DNA of 42,839 nucleotides from Candidatus Desulfobulbus rimicarensis (GCA_008633435.1 RKSL01000048.1:12574-55412), one strand, 5' to 3'. Counted from the stretch's first letter, positions 9,750 to 18,381 are shown. Notes: generated by a model from the letters alone, not told the origin. Program-made: numbers and translations.

Positions 9750-10276
9750 GCTCCATCCCCTCACTGCTCATGCTCGGCGATTCCCTGGTCGAATGGGGCG
9801 ACTGGCCTGAACTGCTCCCAGGGCTTGAAGTCATTAACCGGGGCATTGCCGGAGAACATGTGGAAGAGCTTGCAGTGAGGATTGGGGAAGAACTCGCACG
9901 CAATTCCATCCCTGATTACATCCTGATTATGGCAGGCACCAACAACCTGCTCATGGGTAATGTTTTTTTCCCGGCAATTTTGCGAAGCATGCTGCCAAGG
10001 ATTGCAACACTCTGTCCAAAGGCAACCATCACTGTCAACGCCATCATGCCCATGACTCTTCCAGGTCTTGAAACACAAGTAACCAGGACAAACATAGAAC
10101 TTGAAACGGTTGCCCTCAAGAGCGGCTGCAGATTTCTGGACATGACCATCCCCTTCCAGGAACACTGCCTGCCCATTACCCGTCCCTGTTTTATGACTGA
10201 CGGGGTTCATCTGTCAACACTGGGCTATCAAGTCTGGGCCAGAGAAATACAAAACCATTTCAGCGGGCTTTGTTGA
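9746..10276 (+). CDS. SGNH/GDSL-family hydrolase
   Basis: A 176-residue hydrolase with all four SGNH blocks: block I LLMLGDSLVEWG (S13), block II NRGIAG, block III GTNN (N66) and block V DGVHLS (D152, H155). These enzymes cleave ester or thioester bonds, and some deacylate carbohydrates. No signal peptide is seen, so it is cytoplasmic. The start is set by the ATGA overlap with glgX and an AAGGAG 7 nt upstream, so the two are translationally coupled. A role in trimming acylated sugar or glycogen metabolites would fit the context but is inference. Confidence 0.9.
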   Translation: MSSIPSLLMLGDSLVEWGDWPELLPGLEVINRGIAGEHVEELAVRIGEELARNSIPDYILIMAGTNNLLMGNVFFPAILRSMLPRIATLCPKATITVNAIMPMTLPGLETQVTRTNIELETVALKSGCRFLDMTIPFQEHCLPITRPCFMTDGVHLSTLGYQVWAREIQNHFSGLC

Positions 10277-10303
10277 CAGAAAAAAGAACAGTTCCTATAG
10301 TTA

Positions 10304-10430
10304 GTGCCTGTTCAAAAACGAGCAATTTCGTTCAAAATCATGTAAGCGCAGGTATATAAGTGACAGTCCGAGCATTATTTTCTAAGCGTGACGCTGAGAT
10401 CGGGCAAAAAAACCATTTTGGGACAGGCAC
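10304..10430. mobile_element. MITE-like palindromic repeat element (candidate)
   Basis: A 127-bp non-coding block begins GTGCCTGTTC and ends in the near inverted copy GGACAGGCAC, so its termini match as GTGCCTGT inverted repeats with a few mismatches further in (AAAA versus CAAAA). An internal AGCGT-G-ACGCT palindrome is present at about 10385. It separates the SGNH hydrolase from the NrfJ-like gene. No transposase and no obvious target duplication is seen. A dispersed non-autonomous element or REP-like repeat is the best reading. Confidence 0.5.
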
Positions 10431-10541
10431 GTGGTCTACAACATGGTAATCATCGTGCTTCGCAAGACACAGTGCATGTATCCCGCAGGCAACGGTTCCA
10501 CAACGCAACAGAATACAACACATCATGACAAGGAGAAAACC

Positions 10542-11375
10542 ATGAAATATCGAATCTATCTTCCAGCTCTGCTGGCTGCTGGCCTGCTTTTTTCCGGATC
10601 GGTTCTGGCCGGAGAGATCAAACCTGCTCCAGCAGCCGAGAATGGCAGCACTTTTAACGGGAAACCCATCAAGGGAAAAATTCTGGAGACCATGGACGCC
10701 GCAGGCTACACCTATCTCCAGCTTGACAGTCCGGACGGTAAAATATGGGTGGCCATCCCCCAGACAGTAGTGGAAAAAGGCCAGGAAGTAACAGCTGCTC
10801 CGGGAATGGTCATGACGAATTTCCCATCGAAAACACTTAACAAAACCTTTGATAGTATAGTGTTTTCATCAGGGCTTGCGGGCAATACCCAGCCCACTCA
10901 TTCTGTAACAAAGAGCAGCACGGCAAAAGATAACAGTTTTAAAGCTGCTCTACAGGCTGAAACCGGTACCGCCAACCCCCACGGAGCAATGGCCGGTGCG
11001 ACTATGGCGCAAAAATCGGGAGGTTCCAGCACAGCTATTGTGCCGGCCGCAGAGGTCAAAGTAGACAAGGCCAGCGGTAAAAACAGCCAGACTGTTGCAG
11101 ACTGTTTTGCAAAGGCAGCAAAACTCGACAATACGAGTGTTCAGGTGCGCGGCAAAGTCATGAAAGTATCAACAATGATCATGGGCAAAAACTGGGTTCA
11201 TCTCCAGGATGGTACGGGTAACCCCATGAAAAACACCCATGATCTGGTCGTCACCACCATGGCCACCCCGGCCAAAGATACAGTTGTCACCATGGAGGGA
11301 ACCCTACATGCAGATAAAGATTTTGGTGCCGGCTATCGTTACGATGTGATCATCGAGGACGCTGTTATCAAATAA
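10542..11375 (+). CDS. Exported two-domain protein: NrfJ-like domain plus OB-fold-like domain
   Basis: A 277-residue periplasmic protein. The start is the ATG of MKYRIYLPA behind AAGGAG; it opens with a signal peptide (LLAAGLLFSGSVLAGE). Domain 1 (about residues 40-100) reads GKILETMDAAGYTYLQLDSPDGKIWVAIPQ then GMVMTNFPSKTLNKTFDSIVF, which matches small NrfJ-type periplasmic proteins found next to nitrite reductase genes. After a Ser/Ala-rich linker, domain 2 (about 185-277) has VRGKVMKVSTMIMGKNWVHLQDGTG and GTLHADKDFGAGYRYDVIIEDA, an OB-fold-like pattern seen in paralogous exported proteins. The fold repeats the same 'modification of a bound ligand' layout twice. Its function is unknown; redox or metal-related context is only inferred. 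Confidence 0.75.
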   Translation: MKYRIYLPALLAAGLLFSGSVLAGEIKPAPAAENGSTFNGKPIKGKILETMDAAGYTYLQLDSPDGKIWVAIPQTVVEKGQEVTAAPGMVMTNFPSKTLNKTFDSIVFSSGLAGNTQPTHSVTKSSTAKDNSFKAALQAETGTANPHGAMAGATMAQKSGGSSTAIVPAAEVKVDKASGKNSQTVADCFAKAAKLDNTSVQVRGKVMKVSTMIMGKNWVHLQDGTGNPMKNTHDLVVTTMATPAKDTVVTMEGTLHADKDFGAGYRYDVIIEDAVIK

Positions 11376-11956
11376 TGGACTTGAATAAAAAAATTACCCC
11401 GGAACTGCTCGGCTTTGATTTTGACGGCGTCATAGCTGATACCGCAGAAAGCTTTATTCGCCTGGCCTGTGAAGAGCACGGCCATTGCGGTATCAGCAGG
11501 GAAGACATCACCAACTTCGATGTCGAGCAATGCCTTGACATGCCCAAAGAAACGGCGCATGCAATCTTTACCAGCGTACAGCTTGACTCCATAGGCGCAG
11601 GCCTGAAACCCATGCCCGGAGCAGTAGAGGTACTGGGAGATATTACAGAAAAAACTGTGGTTACAGTCATTACTGCCCGCACCCATGCCGCCCCTGTTCA
11701 CGACTGGCTTGCCCATATTTTTCCACCAACAACATTGCCGAGAATACGGGTTATTGCCATGGGTGCCCATGATGAAAAAGGTCACCATATCAAAAAACAG
11801 CAACTCCAGTATTTTATCGACGACAGGGCAGAAACCTGCGTGTGTCTCAGTCAGTCGGGCATTAACCCCATCGTCTTTTCCCAGCCCTGGAATGAAAACC
11901 GCCACCAGCTTCCCATGGTTCATTCCTGGGAAGATATCCGTTCGTTATGCCTCTAA
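11375..11956 (+). CDS. HAD-superfamily phosphatase (5' nucleotidase-like)
   Basis: A 193-residue cytoplasmic HAD hydrolase. Motif I is GFDFDGVIAD with nucleophile D15 and D17. A small helical cap follows (DITNFDVEQCLDMP). Motif II is VITARTH, and the late motif is YFIDDRAETC. The layout resembles 5'(3')-deoxyribonucleotidase or YqfW-like nucleotidases rather than large-cap phosphatases. It starts on TAATG, sharing one base with the stop of the NrfJ-like gene, so it is translationally coupled. The substrate is not determined. Confidence 0.82.
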   Translation: MDLNKKITPELLGFDFDGVIADTAESFIRLACEEHGHCGISREDITNFDVEQCLDMPKETAHAIFTSVQLDSIGAGLKPMPGAVEVLGDITEKTVVTVITARTHAAPVHDWLAHIFPPTTLPRIRVIAMGAHDEKGHHIKKQQLQYFIDDRAETCVCLSQSGINPIVFSQPWNENRHQLPMVHSWEDIRSLCL

Positions 11957-12025
11957 ACCCTGCACGGGCTGCTTCATGGCTCGTCTCCCGCCAGGAAAAC
12001 CAGAGCTTTGACCACAGAGATTGTT

Positions 12026-12448
12026 ATGCAATGTCCCAACTGTTCAGCCCCGATACCTGTCTATAAAAACCCCACCCCCACCGTGGATATTATTATTGAA
12101 CTTGACCGCGCGATAGTGCTCATCAAGCGAAAAAATCCGCCCCATGGCTGGGCCTTACCCGGTGGGTTTGTGGACTATGGAGAGAGCTATGAACAGGCTG
12201 CTCTGCGTGAGGCTTTCGAAGAAACCGGACTTGACATTACAATCGTCAGGCAGTTTCATACCTATTCAGATCCAGCCCGTGACCCGCGCCAGCATACAGC
12301 CTCGACGGTCTTCATAGCCAATGCTACCGGCAATCCACAGGGTGGAGATGACGCCCTGCAGGCCAAATACTTTACCCGGGATGCTCTTCCGAAACTGGTC
12401 TTTGATCACCAGCAGATAGTTGATGATTTTTTTAACAGGAAATATTGA
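12026..12448 (+). CDS. NUDIX hydrolase
   Basis: About 140 residues with a perfect NUDIX box, [11 protein letters not shown]... then REAFEETGL (G-x5-E-x7-REUxEExGU). The N-terminus [24 protein letters not shown] carries a single CPNC pair and the PTVD strand common to a bacterial ADP-ribose/nucleoside-diphosphate pyrophosphatase-like subgroup. I choose the ATG at 12026. A TTG at 12008 would add 6 residues and has no better ribosome site. It follows the HAD gene by about 70 nt on the same strand, so co-transcription is likely. The second half ([25 protein letters not shown]) is typical of the family C-terminus. Confidence 0.88.
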   Translation: MQCPNCSAPIPVYKNPTPTVDIIIELDRAIVLIKRKNPPHGWALPGGFVDYGESYEQAALREAFEETGLDITIVRQFHTYSDPARDPRQHTASTVFIANATGNPQGGDDALQAKYFTRDALPKLVFDHQQIVDDFFNRKY

Positions 12449-12647
12449 GCATAATCTGACCTGGATCCCCACCAGTTAACAGGAAAGTACCAGCCATCTC
12501 CTGTCCCCACAAAACAGGCAACACTGTTGCTGGTCAGAAATTATCGTTATCAGAGAGAAAGAAATCTACCGCATCATTGCTGACCCGACCCGAAACAGTA
12601 TTGGCGCGCCCCTTCAACCAGCCTCTTTTTTGATGACCTGGAAGCCA

Positions 12648-12809
12648 TCAGAACACAGACTTAAGCGCCACATATACACCAAGCCCCACACCTATGGAGC
12701 TGTACATAAGCAGTCAGGGAATGCAGTCGCTGCCATAGCGTTTTAAAATAACCGCAAAAGCGGTGATTCCACATCCAATGGCAATGCCGATAAAGAGCAA
12801 TTCTTTCAT
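12648..12809 (-). CDS. Candidate small membrane selenoprotein with in-frame UGA (CxxU motif)
   Basis: A 53-codon frame with TGA at codon 32 (12714-12716). It starts at ATG 12809 behind GGGAG (8-nt spacing), 27 nt after the typA stop. Residues 4-22 form a hydrophobic segment (LLFIGIAIGCGITAFAV...), then KRYGSDCIP, the UGA, and a second hydrophobic segment LLMYSSIGVGLGVYVALK ending SVF before a TGA stop. Reading UGA as selenocysteine makes a C-x-x-U redox-type motif at the membrane edge. UGA is followed by C, a weak stop context. A SECIS-like hairpin follows (separate entry). Coding character continues past the UGA: the frame stays open and hydrophobic. Alternatives are a 31-residue peptide, or a gene broken by a Cys-to-stop change. 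I do not recognise the family. Confidence 0.62.
12673..12708 (-). promoter_or_regulatory. Putative bacterial SECIS element
   Basis: Read on the minus strand, AGCUCCAU (12701-12694) pairs with GUGGGGCU (12689-12682). This gives 8 bp, two of them G-U, closing an AGGU tetraloop (12693-12690). Below it, UAUGUAC (12708-12702) continues pairing with the 3' flank, with two single bulges (U12681 and G12679). The loop begins 21 nt after the UGA. E. coli fdhF has its AGGU-containing loop about 18 nt after the UGA, so spacing and loop both fit what SelB recognises. The structure lies inside the coding frame, as bacterial SECIS elements do. Confidence 0.6.
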
Positions 12810-12836
12810 AACGAACACTCCCTGTAGTTTTCTGAA

Positions 12837-14639
12837 TCAGGCGCGTATTCTGGCGTCTTTACGCTTACGTAGCCTGATTATTTTAGGGGTTATTTCAACC
12901 AGTTCATCGTCTTCAATATAGGAAATACAATCTTCCAGGCTCATCTCAAGAGGGGGCGTTAAAATTACCGCTTCATCAGAGCCTGAGGCTCGCATATTGG
13001 TCAGTTTCTTCCCCTTGGCTGGATTCACCACCAGATCGGCCGGTCGACAATTCTCGCCAATAATCTGTCCCTTGTAGACATCCTCACCCGGCCCGATAAA
13101 CAAAGTGCCGCGATCCTGGAGGTTAAAAAGCGCATAGGCAACACTTGTGCAGTTTTCCTTGACAATCATTGCCCCGTTCTGACGCCCAGGCAACTCGCCT
13201 GCATGGGGCCCCCATTCAGCAAAGACATAGTTCATCACCCCCATACCACGCGTGTCTGTCATAAACTCGGAACGATACCCGAGCAGACCCCGGGTGGGCA
13301 CCTTGAACACCATGCGTGACATCTCGTTGGTCACCTGCATGTCCATGAGCACGCCTTTGAGCTTACCCAGCTTTTCAATAACCACCCCCTGGTATTGCTC
13401 ATCAACGTCAATGGTCAATTCCTCATAAGGCTCCACAGTTTTACCATTTTCCTCGCGCATGATAACGTGGGGACGGGTCACCTGAAATTCATATCCCTCC
13501 CGGCGCATCTTTTCAATCAGGATGGAAAGATGGAGTTCTCCGCGCCCGGAAACCTGAAATCCGACGGCATCGGTAAGAGCCTCCACCCGCAGTGCGACAT
13601 CTGCAAGAGTTTCCCGGCTGAGTCGTTCCTCAAGATGGCGAGAAGTTACAAATTTACCGTCAAGTCCGGCAAAGGGAGAGTCGTTGGGGATGAAATGCAT
13701 GGAAATTGTCGGCGGATCAATTTCAATCAAAGGAAGCGGCATGGGGTTGACCGGATCGGTAAAGGTCACGCCCACAGTGACATCTTCCATACCTGCAACG
13801 GCGATAATATCGCCCACCGAGGCCGAATCAACCGGCACCTGCTGATCGCCGTCAAAACCAAAAATTTTATTCACCCTGACTGGTTTTATAGAACCGTCAC
13901 GACGGGCTACAACCACATTTTCATTCAACCGAAGCGTACCGTTGACAACCCGGCCAATGCCAAGTCTACCCAGGTAGGGTGAATAATCAATGGTGTTAAT
14001 CTGCAATTGCAGCGGTGCTTCCGGGTCTCCGGAAGGTGGGGGCACATGGTTGACAATCATTTCGGAAATAAGCTCCATGCCTTGACCAGGCACCCGCTCG
14101 TCATCCGGGTCGATAACCATATACCCTTGCTTTGCAGAGCCATAAATTACTGGAAAGTCGAGGGTTTCATCCGGAGCCTCAAGACGACCGAGCAGATCAA
14201 ACACCTCGTCAACCACCCATTCACACCGGGCAGCTTCCTTGTCTATTTTATTAATAACCACCAGAATCGGCAGGTTGGCTGCAAGCGCTTTTTTGACCAC
14301 AAAAAAGGTCTGCGGCATCGGCCCTTCCTGGGCATCAACCAGTAAAACAGCACCATCGGCCATGCGTAGAACACGCTCAACCTGGCCACCAAAATCGGCA
14401 TGCCCAGGGGTGTCGATGATGTTTATTTTACAATCTTTATATTGATATGAGCCGTTTTTTGAGGCAATGGTGATACCCCGTTCACGCTCCAGATCCATGG
14501 AATCCATAAGCCGTTCAGCCACTTGCTGGTTTTCACGGAACATACCGCTCTGGTGAAACAGCTGATCCACCAATGTGGTTTTGCCGTGATCAACATGGGC
14601 AATGATTGCCACGTTTCTAATCTTGTTTCGATCCATCAT
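12837..14639 (-). CDS. typA: Ribosome-associated GTPase TypA/BipA
   Basis: A 600-residue translational GTPase. G1 is AHVDHGKTTLVD, the switch I region contains ERGITIASKN, G3 is DTPGHADFGG and G4 is NKIDK. They are followed by domain 2, the EF-G-like domains III and V, and the TypA-specific C-terminal domain (PAKGKKLTNMRASGSDEAVILTPP). BipA assists 50S assembly and growth under stress or low temperature. The start is the first of two adjacent ATGs with GGAG 2 nt upstream. The length is typical. It is the probable promoter-proximal gene for the small UGA-containing frame downstream. Confidence 0.97.
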   Translation of the reverse strand: MMDRNKIRNVAIIAHVDHGKTTLVDQLFHQSGMFRENQQVAERLMDSMDLERERGITIASKNGSYQYKDCKINIIDTPGHADFGGQVERVLRMADGAVLLVDAQEGPMPQTFFVVKKALAANLPILVVINKIDKEAARCEWVVDEVFDLLGRLEAPDETLDFPVIYGSAKQGYMVIDPDDERVPGQGMELISEMIVNHVPPPSGDPEAPLQLQINTIDYSPYLGRLGIGRVVNGTLRLNENVVVARRDGSIKPVRVNKIFGFDGDQQVPVDSASVGDIIAVAGMEDVTVGVTFTDPVNPMPLPLIEIDPPTISMHFIPNDSPFAGLDGKFVTSRHLEERLSRETLADVALRVEALTDAVGFQVSGRGELHLSILIEKMRREGYEFQVTRPHVIMREENGKTVEPYEELTIDVDEQYQGVVIEKLGKLKGVLMDMQVTNEMSRMVFKVPTRGLLGYRSEFMTDTRGMGVMNYVFAEWGPHAGELPGRQNGAMIVKENCTSVAYALFNLQDRGTLFIGPGEDVYKGQIIGENCRPADLVVNPAKGKKLTNMRASGSDEAVILTPPLEMSLEDCISYIEDDELVEITPKIIRLRKRKDARIRA

Positions 14640-14936
14640 AACTCCAAAAAAAAGAAAAAGTGCATCAGCGCACCTTTAATAGTTTACCAAAAAAACGCAG
14701 ACTGTACAGCAGGAAGAACAAAAAGACAAGGAGATTGCGATACCCCCGCATGGCTGAACCAAATTGGCCGATTCCAACCATCAATGACCACTGGCACAGC
14801 GCATTGCCACCACAGTACTGCGAAATAACACTCCGTCAAGGGCTCCTTCAATACCACCCACATCACGGCATCTCTACACTATTTAGCCGTAACAGTTCAC
14901 CGCTATAGATAACCGCCTTGAATTGCTGCTGAACTT
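14640..14936. other. Intergenic region typA / yaaA
   Basis: 297 bases without a credible gene. It must hold the typA promoter on the minus strand; none is unambiguous. It contains GGCTGAACCAAATTGGCC at 14752-14769, which recurs with one mismatch at 41946 (see the repeat entry). Confidence 0.6.
14752..14769. repeat. Short dispersed repeat, copy 1 (possible IS-end relic)
   Basis: GGCTGAACCAAATTGGCC, matching 17 of 18 bases with 41946-41963 in another gene-free region. The form resembles the subterminal repeats of IS21-type elements, so it may be a decayed IS end. No transposase is near either copy. Confidence 0.4.
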
Positions 14937-15719
14937 TTACATTGAGCCGGGAACGCTGGTAAAGACCCATTCTCCGCTGGTGGATAATTCTTTGGCGTAG
15001 CGGTATCCATCTACAGAAAACCCTTTGAGGTCATCGGGATTAGTGATCTTTTCAGTGATCATAAAATTCACCATGGCTCCCCGGGCACGCTTGGCATACA
15101 TGGCAATGGTTTTCAGCTTGCCCTCTTTGTACTGTTTAAACGACAGAGTAAGCAGCGGGATCTGCAAGGATTTTTTATGAATCCCCTTGAAATACTCAGC
15201 AGAGGCCATATTCACCAGCACCGGATAGGGGTCGTTGTCCAAAGCGGTGTTAATATACGCCGTGACCAGCTCTCTCCAAAACTGATACAGGTTTTCTGTT
15301 TTCCCCTTGTCCACAACCAGTTTTGTTGCCATTTCCAGCCGGTAGGGCTGGATCAGATCAAGGGGACGAATAACACCATACAGCCCCGAAAGGATGGCAA
15401 GATGATGCTGGGCATGATCAAGCTGCTGTTGGCTGTATTCCTTTAGACAGAGGGGGCGAAACTGGTAGCCCTGAAACATGAACAATGCCTGGCGGCTGTT
15501 TTCCGGAGTATGGGGCAGGCTGAACTCCTGAAAACGCTGATATGTACTTTGTCCCAGCTTCGGACTCATTTTCATCAGCGTGCACAACTCTTCCTCAGAC
15601 ATTTTTTTAAGCTGCCGCACCAGTTGCCCGGCCTGTTCTGTAAAAAAAGGAACACTATATGAGCCGTTTACGACCATATCCATGGTCTGGGTTTTAGAAG
15701 GTGAGATAACACAAAGCAT
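14937..15719 (-). CDS. yaaA: Peroxide-stress protein YaaA (DUF328)
   Basis: A 260-residue cytoplasmic protein with the YaaA signatures: N-terminal LCVISPSKTQ, central LFMFQGYQFRPLCLKEYSQQQLDHAQHHLAILSGLYGVIRPLDLIQPYRLEM, and late VNMASAEYFK and KRARGAMVNFMI. In E. coli YaaA binds DNA and limits free iron during peroxide stress. The length matches the family. It sits 53 nt downstream of hrpB on the same strand and ends about 300 nt before typA. Confidence 0.95.
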   Translation of the reverse strand: MLCVISPSKTQTMDMVVNGSYSVPFFTEQAGQLVRQLKKMSEEELCTLMKMSPKLGQSTYQRFQEFSLPHTPENSRQALFMFQGYQFRPLCLKEYSQQQLDHAQHHLAILSGLYGVIRPLDLIQPYRLEMATKLVVDKGKTENLYQFWRELVTAYINTALDNDPYPVLVNMASAEYFKGIHKKSLQIPLLTLSFKQYKEGKLKTIAMYAKRARGAMVNFMITEKITNPDDLKGFSVDGYRYAKELSTSGEWVFTSVPGSM

Positions 15720-15772
15720 AAGAGATCATCCAGGAACGAGGTCTATTTATCGCAGGGTTTCTCCCTGCTCCA

Positions 15773-18295
15773 TTATTTCTTTCTTTTTCGCGACTTTACC
15801 CTTGCCGTGGCCTCTGCCTGCCACGGTTTTTCCGGCCAGTGATGTTTAGGATAGCGGCCTTTGAGTTCTTTGCGCACCTCAAAATAACTTGAATCCCAGA
15901 AAGCACGCAGATCCTGGGTGATCTGCACCGGTCGGCGTGCCGGAGAGAGCAGGTGGAGTACAACCTTGATTTTGCCCCGGCAGACGGTAGGGGTCTCGGC
16001 AAGCCCGAACATCTCCTGCAAACGTACCGCCAGTATTGGCGGCTGTTCAGGATGATATTCCAGGCGGATTCGCGATCCACTTGGCACCAGTAACTGTTGA
16101 GGGGCATCACGTTCCAGCTGCTGCTGCAGGGAATAATCCAGCCGGGACAGCAGCATCTTTTCCACAGATAACCCAGCACATCCTTTAAGGGTTGAGCACG
16201 ACCCCAGAAAAGGCTCCAGCCACTCCTCCATGGTCTCCAGCAGTGCAGAGTCAGAGAAATCCGGCCACTGTTCCTGCGACTGCCACTGACGCAGACAACA
16301 GAGCCTGATCTGGAGCTGACGTGCGCCCCGTGTCCAGGCAAGCGTGTCCAGACCAAGCTCCCTGATGCCGGCCAGCAACGCCTGGTGTACGGCCTGTATA
16401 TCCGGCCTTGCAATCCTTTTTTCCGAAATAATGAGTTTACCCAGATACACACATCGCCTGGAGACGACCTGTTTGGCCAGACTTTGCCAGAAAATCTCGT
16501 CACTGGTTTGTAATTCGTCCTGAAAAAGGGCAATAAGCTCGTCCTCCTCAATGGCTGCAGCCAGAAAAATCCGGCCATCCCGGCGTTGTCCATTTTGCGC
16601 GGCAATGACCAGCCAGCGTGAAGCAGCCAGGGGATCATGGGGGAATAACGCCCCACCGGTTCCGGTTTTGAGCAGATAGCTGTGTCCCTGTTTCCTGCGC
16701 CGGGCAACACGGTCCGGGTAGGCAAGAGCAAGAATTCCTCCTGTGGATAAGTCTTCGGCTGTTTGCTGTTTTCTGCCTCGCAACAGACTTCGTAACTGGC
16801 GACTGACCCGCTCAATGGCTGCACAGACTGCGGGTTTGCCACCCATGGCTTCTACTGCCCGCTTTCCTTGATTCCGATAACGTCGTAAACAGTAAAGCCG
16901 TTGATCAATATCAGCGCTCTCGTCTCCTGGAAGCGGATCCCGTTCTGACAACAGCGCAGCCAGATCCACAGCTGTCTGTTGATTTACAAGTCCTGCCCGT
17001 AACACCATGGTCGCAAGGCGGGGATGCAGCGGTAATCCCGCAATCTTACGCCCCAGTTGGGTAATTGTGCCATGTATATCAAGTGCACCAAGCTCTCGGA
17101 GTAGTTCTTTCCCCTGTTGCACAGCCTGTGGAGGCGGTATATCTAACCAGCTGAGTTCGGCCGGATCATGCACCCCCCAGTTTGCCAGCTCAAGAACAAG
17201 CGCGCTGAGATCAGCCTGGAGGATTTCTGGTTTGTCATAGGGTTGGAGACCTGCCTCAACCCCTTTATGCCAAAGTCGGTAACAGCTTCCCGGAGCAATT
17301 CTTCCGGCACGACCGGCACGTTGCTCTGCCGAAGCCTTGGAAATACGCACGGTATCAAGGCCGGTAAGACCAGTGGAGGCGTGATAACGGGGTACCCGTT
17401 TCCAGCCCGAATCAACCACCACGGTAATGCCTTCAAGGGTTACACTGGTTTCAGCAATGGTGGTGGCAAGAATTATCCGTTGCCGGTTGTCTTCATCCGG
17501 ATCAATGGCTTTCTGCTGGGCTGCGGGGTTCATGCCGCCATGCAGCGGACGGACAACACAATTCCCCAAAGAACCAAGCTGACGCTGCACCCGGGAAATC
17601 TCGCCGATACCAGGCAAAAAGACAAGAATATCCCCCTGCTCATGCTCCAGTATCTGACGGATGGCCTGGGTGACCGCCCGGGAAAGCAGGTGGGGAACCG
17701 GGGAATCCAAACGTGAATCAGGCGGCAGGTGACAAAGAGTTACCGGATGCATACGCCCTTCTCCTCTAATCACCGGAGCATGACCAAGCAGCCTGCTCAC
17801 CGGCTTGGCAGCCATGGTGGCCGACATCACCAGCAGACGAAGATCTTCACGTAAGGCAGCCTGTACCTCAAGGCTTAGACTGAGAGCCAGATCAACATCC
17901 AGGCTGCGTTCATGAAATTCATCAAAAATTATCAAACCAACATCAGTCAGCTCAGGATCCTGCTGCAGGCGCCGGGTGAGCAGTCCTTCGGTGATAACCT
18001 CAATTCGGGTCTCTGCTGAAATTTTTTGCTCAAAACGGATCCGATACCCAACAGTTTGGCCAGGCTGCTCACCGCATAATCCTGCCATGTATCCAGCTGC
18101 CAGTCGGGCGGCAATTCGTCGTGGCTCAAGCATGACTATTTTTTTGCCGTCAAGCCAGGGGGCATTGAGAAGGGCAAGAGGAACGCGGGTCGTCTTGCCC
18201 GATCCAGGTGGAGCCACCAGTACAGCAGCGTTACCAGATGACAACGCCCTGGTAAGCTCCGCCAACGTGGACTCAATGGGCAGAGGGGCAATCAT
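15773..18295 (-). CDS. hrpB: ATP-dependent helicase HrpB (DEAH-box)
   Basis: An 840-residue SF2 DEAH-type helicase. Walker A is APPGSGKTTRVP, motif II is DEFHERSLD, motif III SATM, and motif VI QRAGRAGR. The HA2 winged-helix region (LDIPPPQAVQQGKELLRELGALD) and the HrpB-specific C-terminal domain ending in HLLSPARRPVQITQDLRAFWDSSYFEVRKELKGRYPKHHWPE are intact. The last segment is characteristic of HrpB. Its RNA substrate is not established. The start at 18295 opens MIAPLPIESTL, the normal family N-terminus. It is divergent from the PilZ gene. Confidence 0.96.
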   Translation of the reverse strand: MIAPLPIESTLAELTRALSSGNAAVLVAPPGSGKTTRVPLALLNAPWLDGKKIVMLEPRRIAARLAAGYMAGLCGEQPGQTVGYRIRFEQKISAETRIEVITEGLLTRRLQQDPELTDVGLIIFDEFHERSLDVDLALSLSLEVQAALREDLRLLVMSATMAAKPVSRLLGHAPVIRGEGRMHPVTLCHLPPDSRLDSPVPHLLSRAVTQAIRQILEHEQGDILVFLPGIGEISRVQRQLGSLGNCVVRPLHGGMNPAAQQKAIDPDEDNRQRIILATTIAETSVTLEGITVVVDSGWKRVPRYHASTGLTGLDTVRISKASAEQRAGRAGRIAPGSCYRLWHKGVEAGLQPYDKPEILQADLSALVLELANWGVHDPAELSWLDIPPPQAVQQGKELLRELGALDIHGTITQLGRKIAGLPLHPRLATMVLRAGLVNQQTAVDLAALLSERDPLPGDESADIDQRLYCLRRYRNQGKRAVEAMGGKPAVCAAIERVSRQLRSLLRGRKQQTAEDLSTGGILALAYPDRVARRRKQGHSYLLKTGTGGALFPHDPLAASRWLVIAAQNGQRRDGRIFLAAAIEEDELIALFQDELQTSDEIFWQSLAKQVVSRRCVYLGKLIISEKRIARPDIQAVHQALLAGIRELGLDTLAWTRGARQLQIRLCCLRQWQSQEQWPDFSDSALLETMEEWLEPFLGSCSTLKGCAGLSVEKMLLSRLDYSLQQQLERDAPQQLLVPSGSRIRLEYHPEQPPILAVRLQEMFGLAETPTVCRGKIKVVLHLLSPARRPVQITQDLRAFWDSSYFEVRKELKGRYPKHHWPEKPWQAEATARVKSRKRKK

Positions 18296-18381
18296 GGAGA
18301 AGGAGATGACGACAATATTGAGAATCTATGTTATAAAAGAATTTCATTTTTCAAATGATAAAATCATACTCCTTAAGAGCC

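Noticed and set aside
12648-12713. A separate peptide starting at the internal ATG after the UGA
   Set aside because: The second half lacks its own ribosome site and is a bare hydrophobic segment; a single 53-codon frame with read-through is the simpler reading.
14684-14866. 60-codon minus-strand ORF upstream of typA
   Set aside because: No ribosome site, biased Trp content and no recognisable domain; likely chance.
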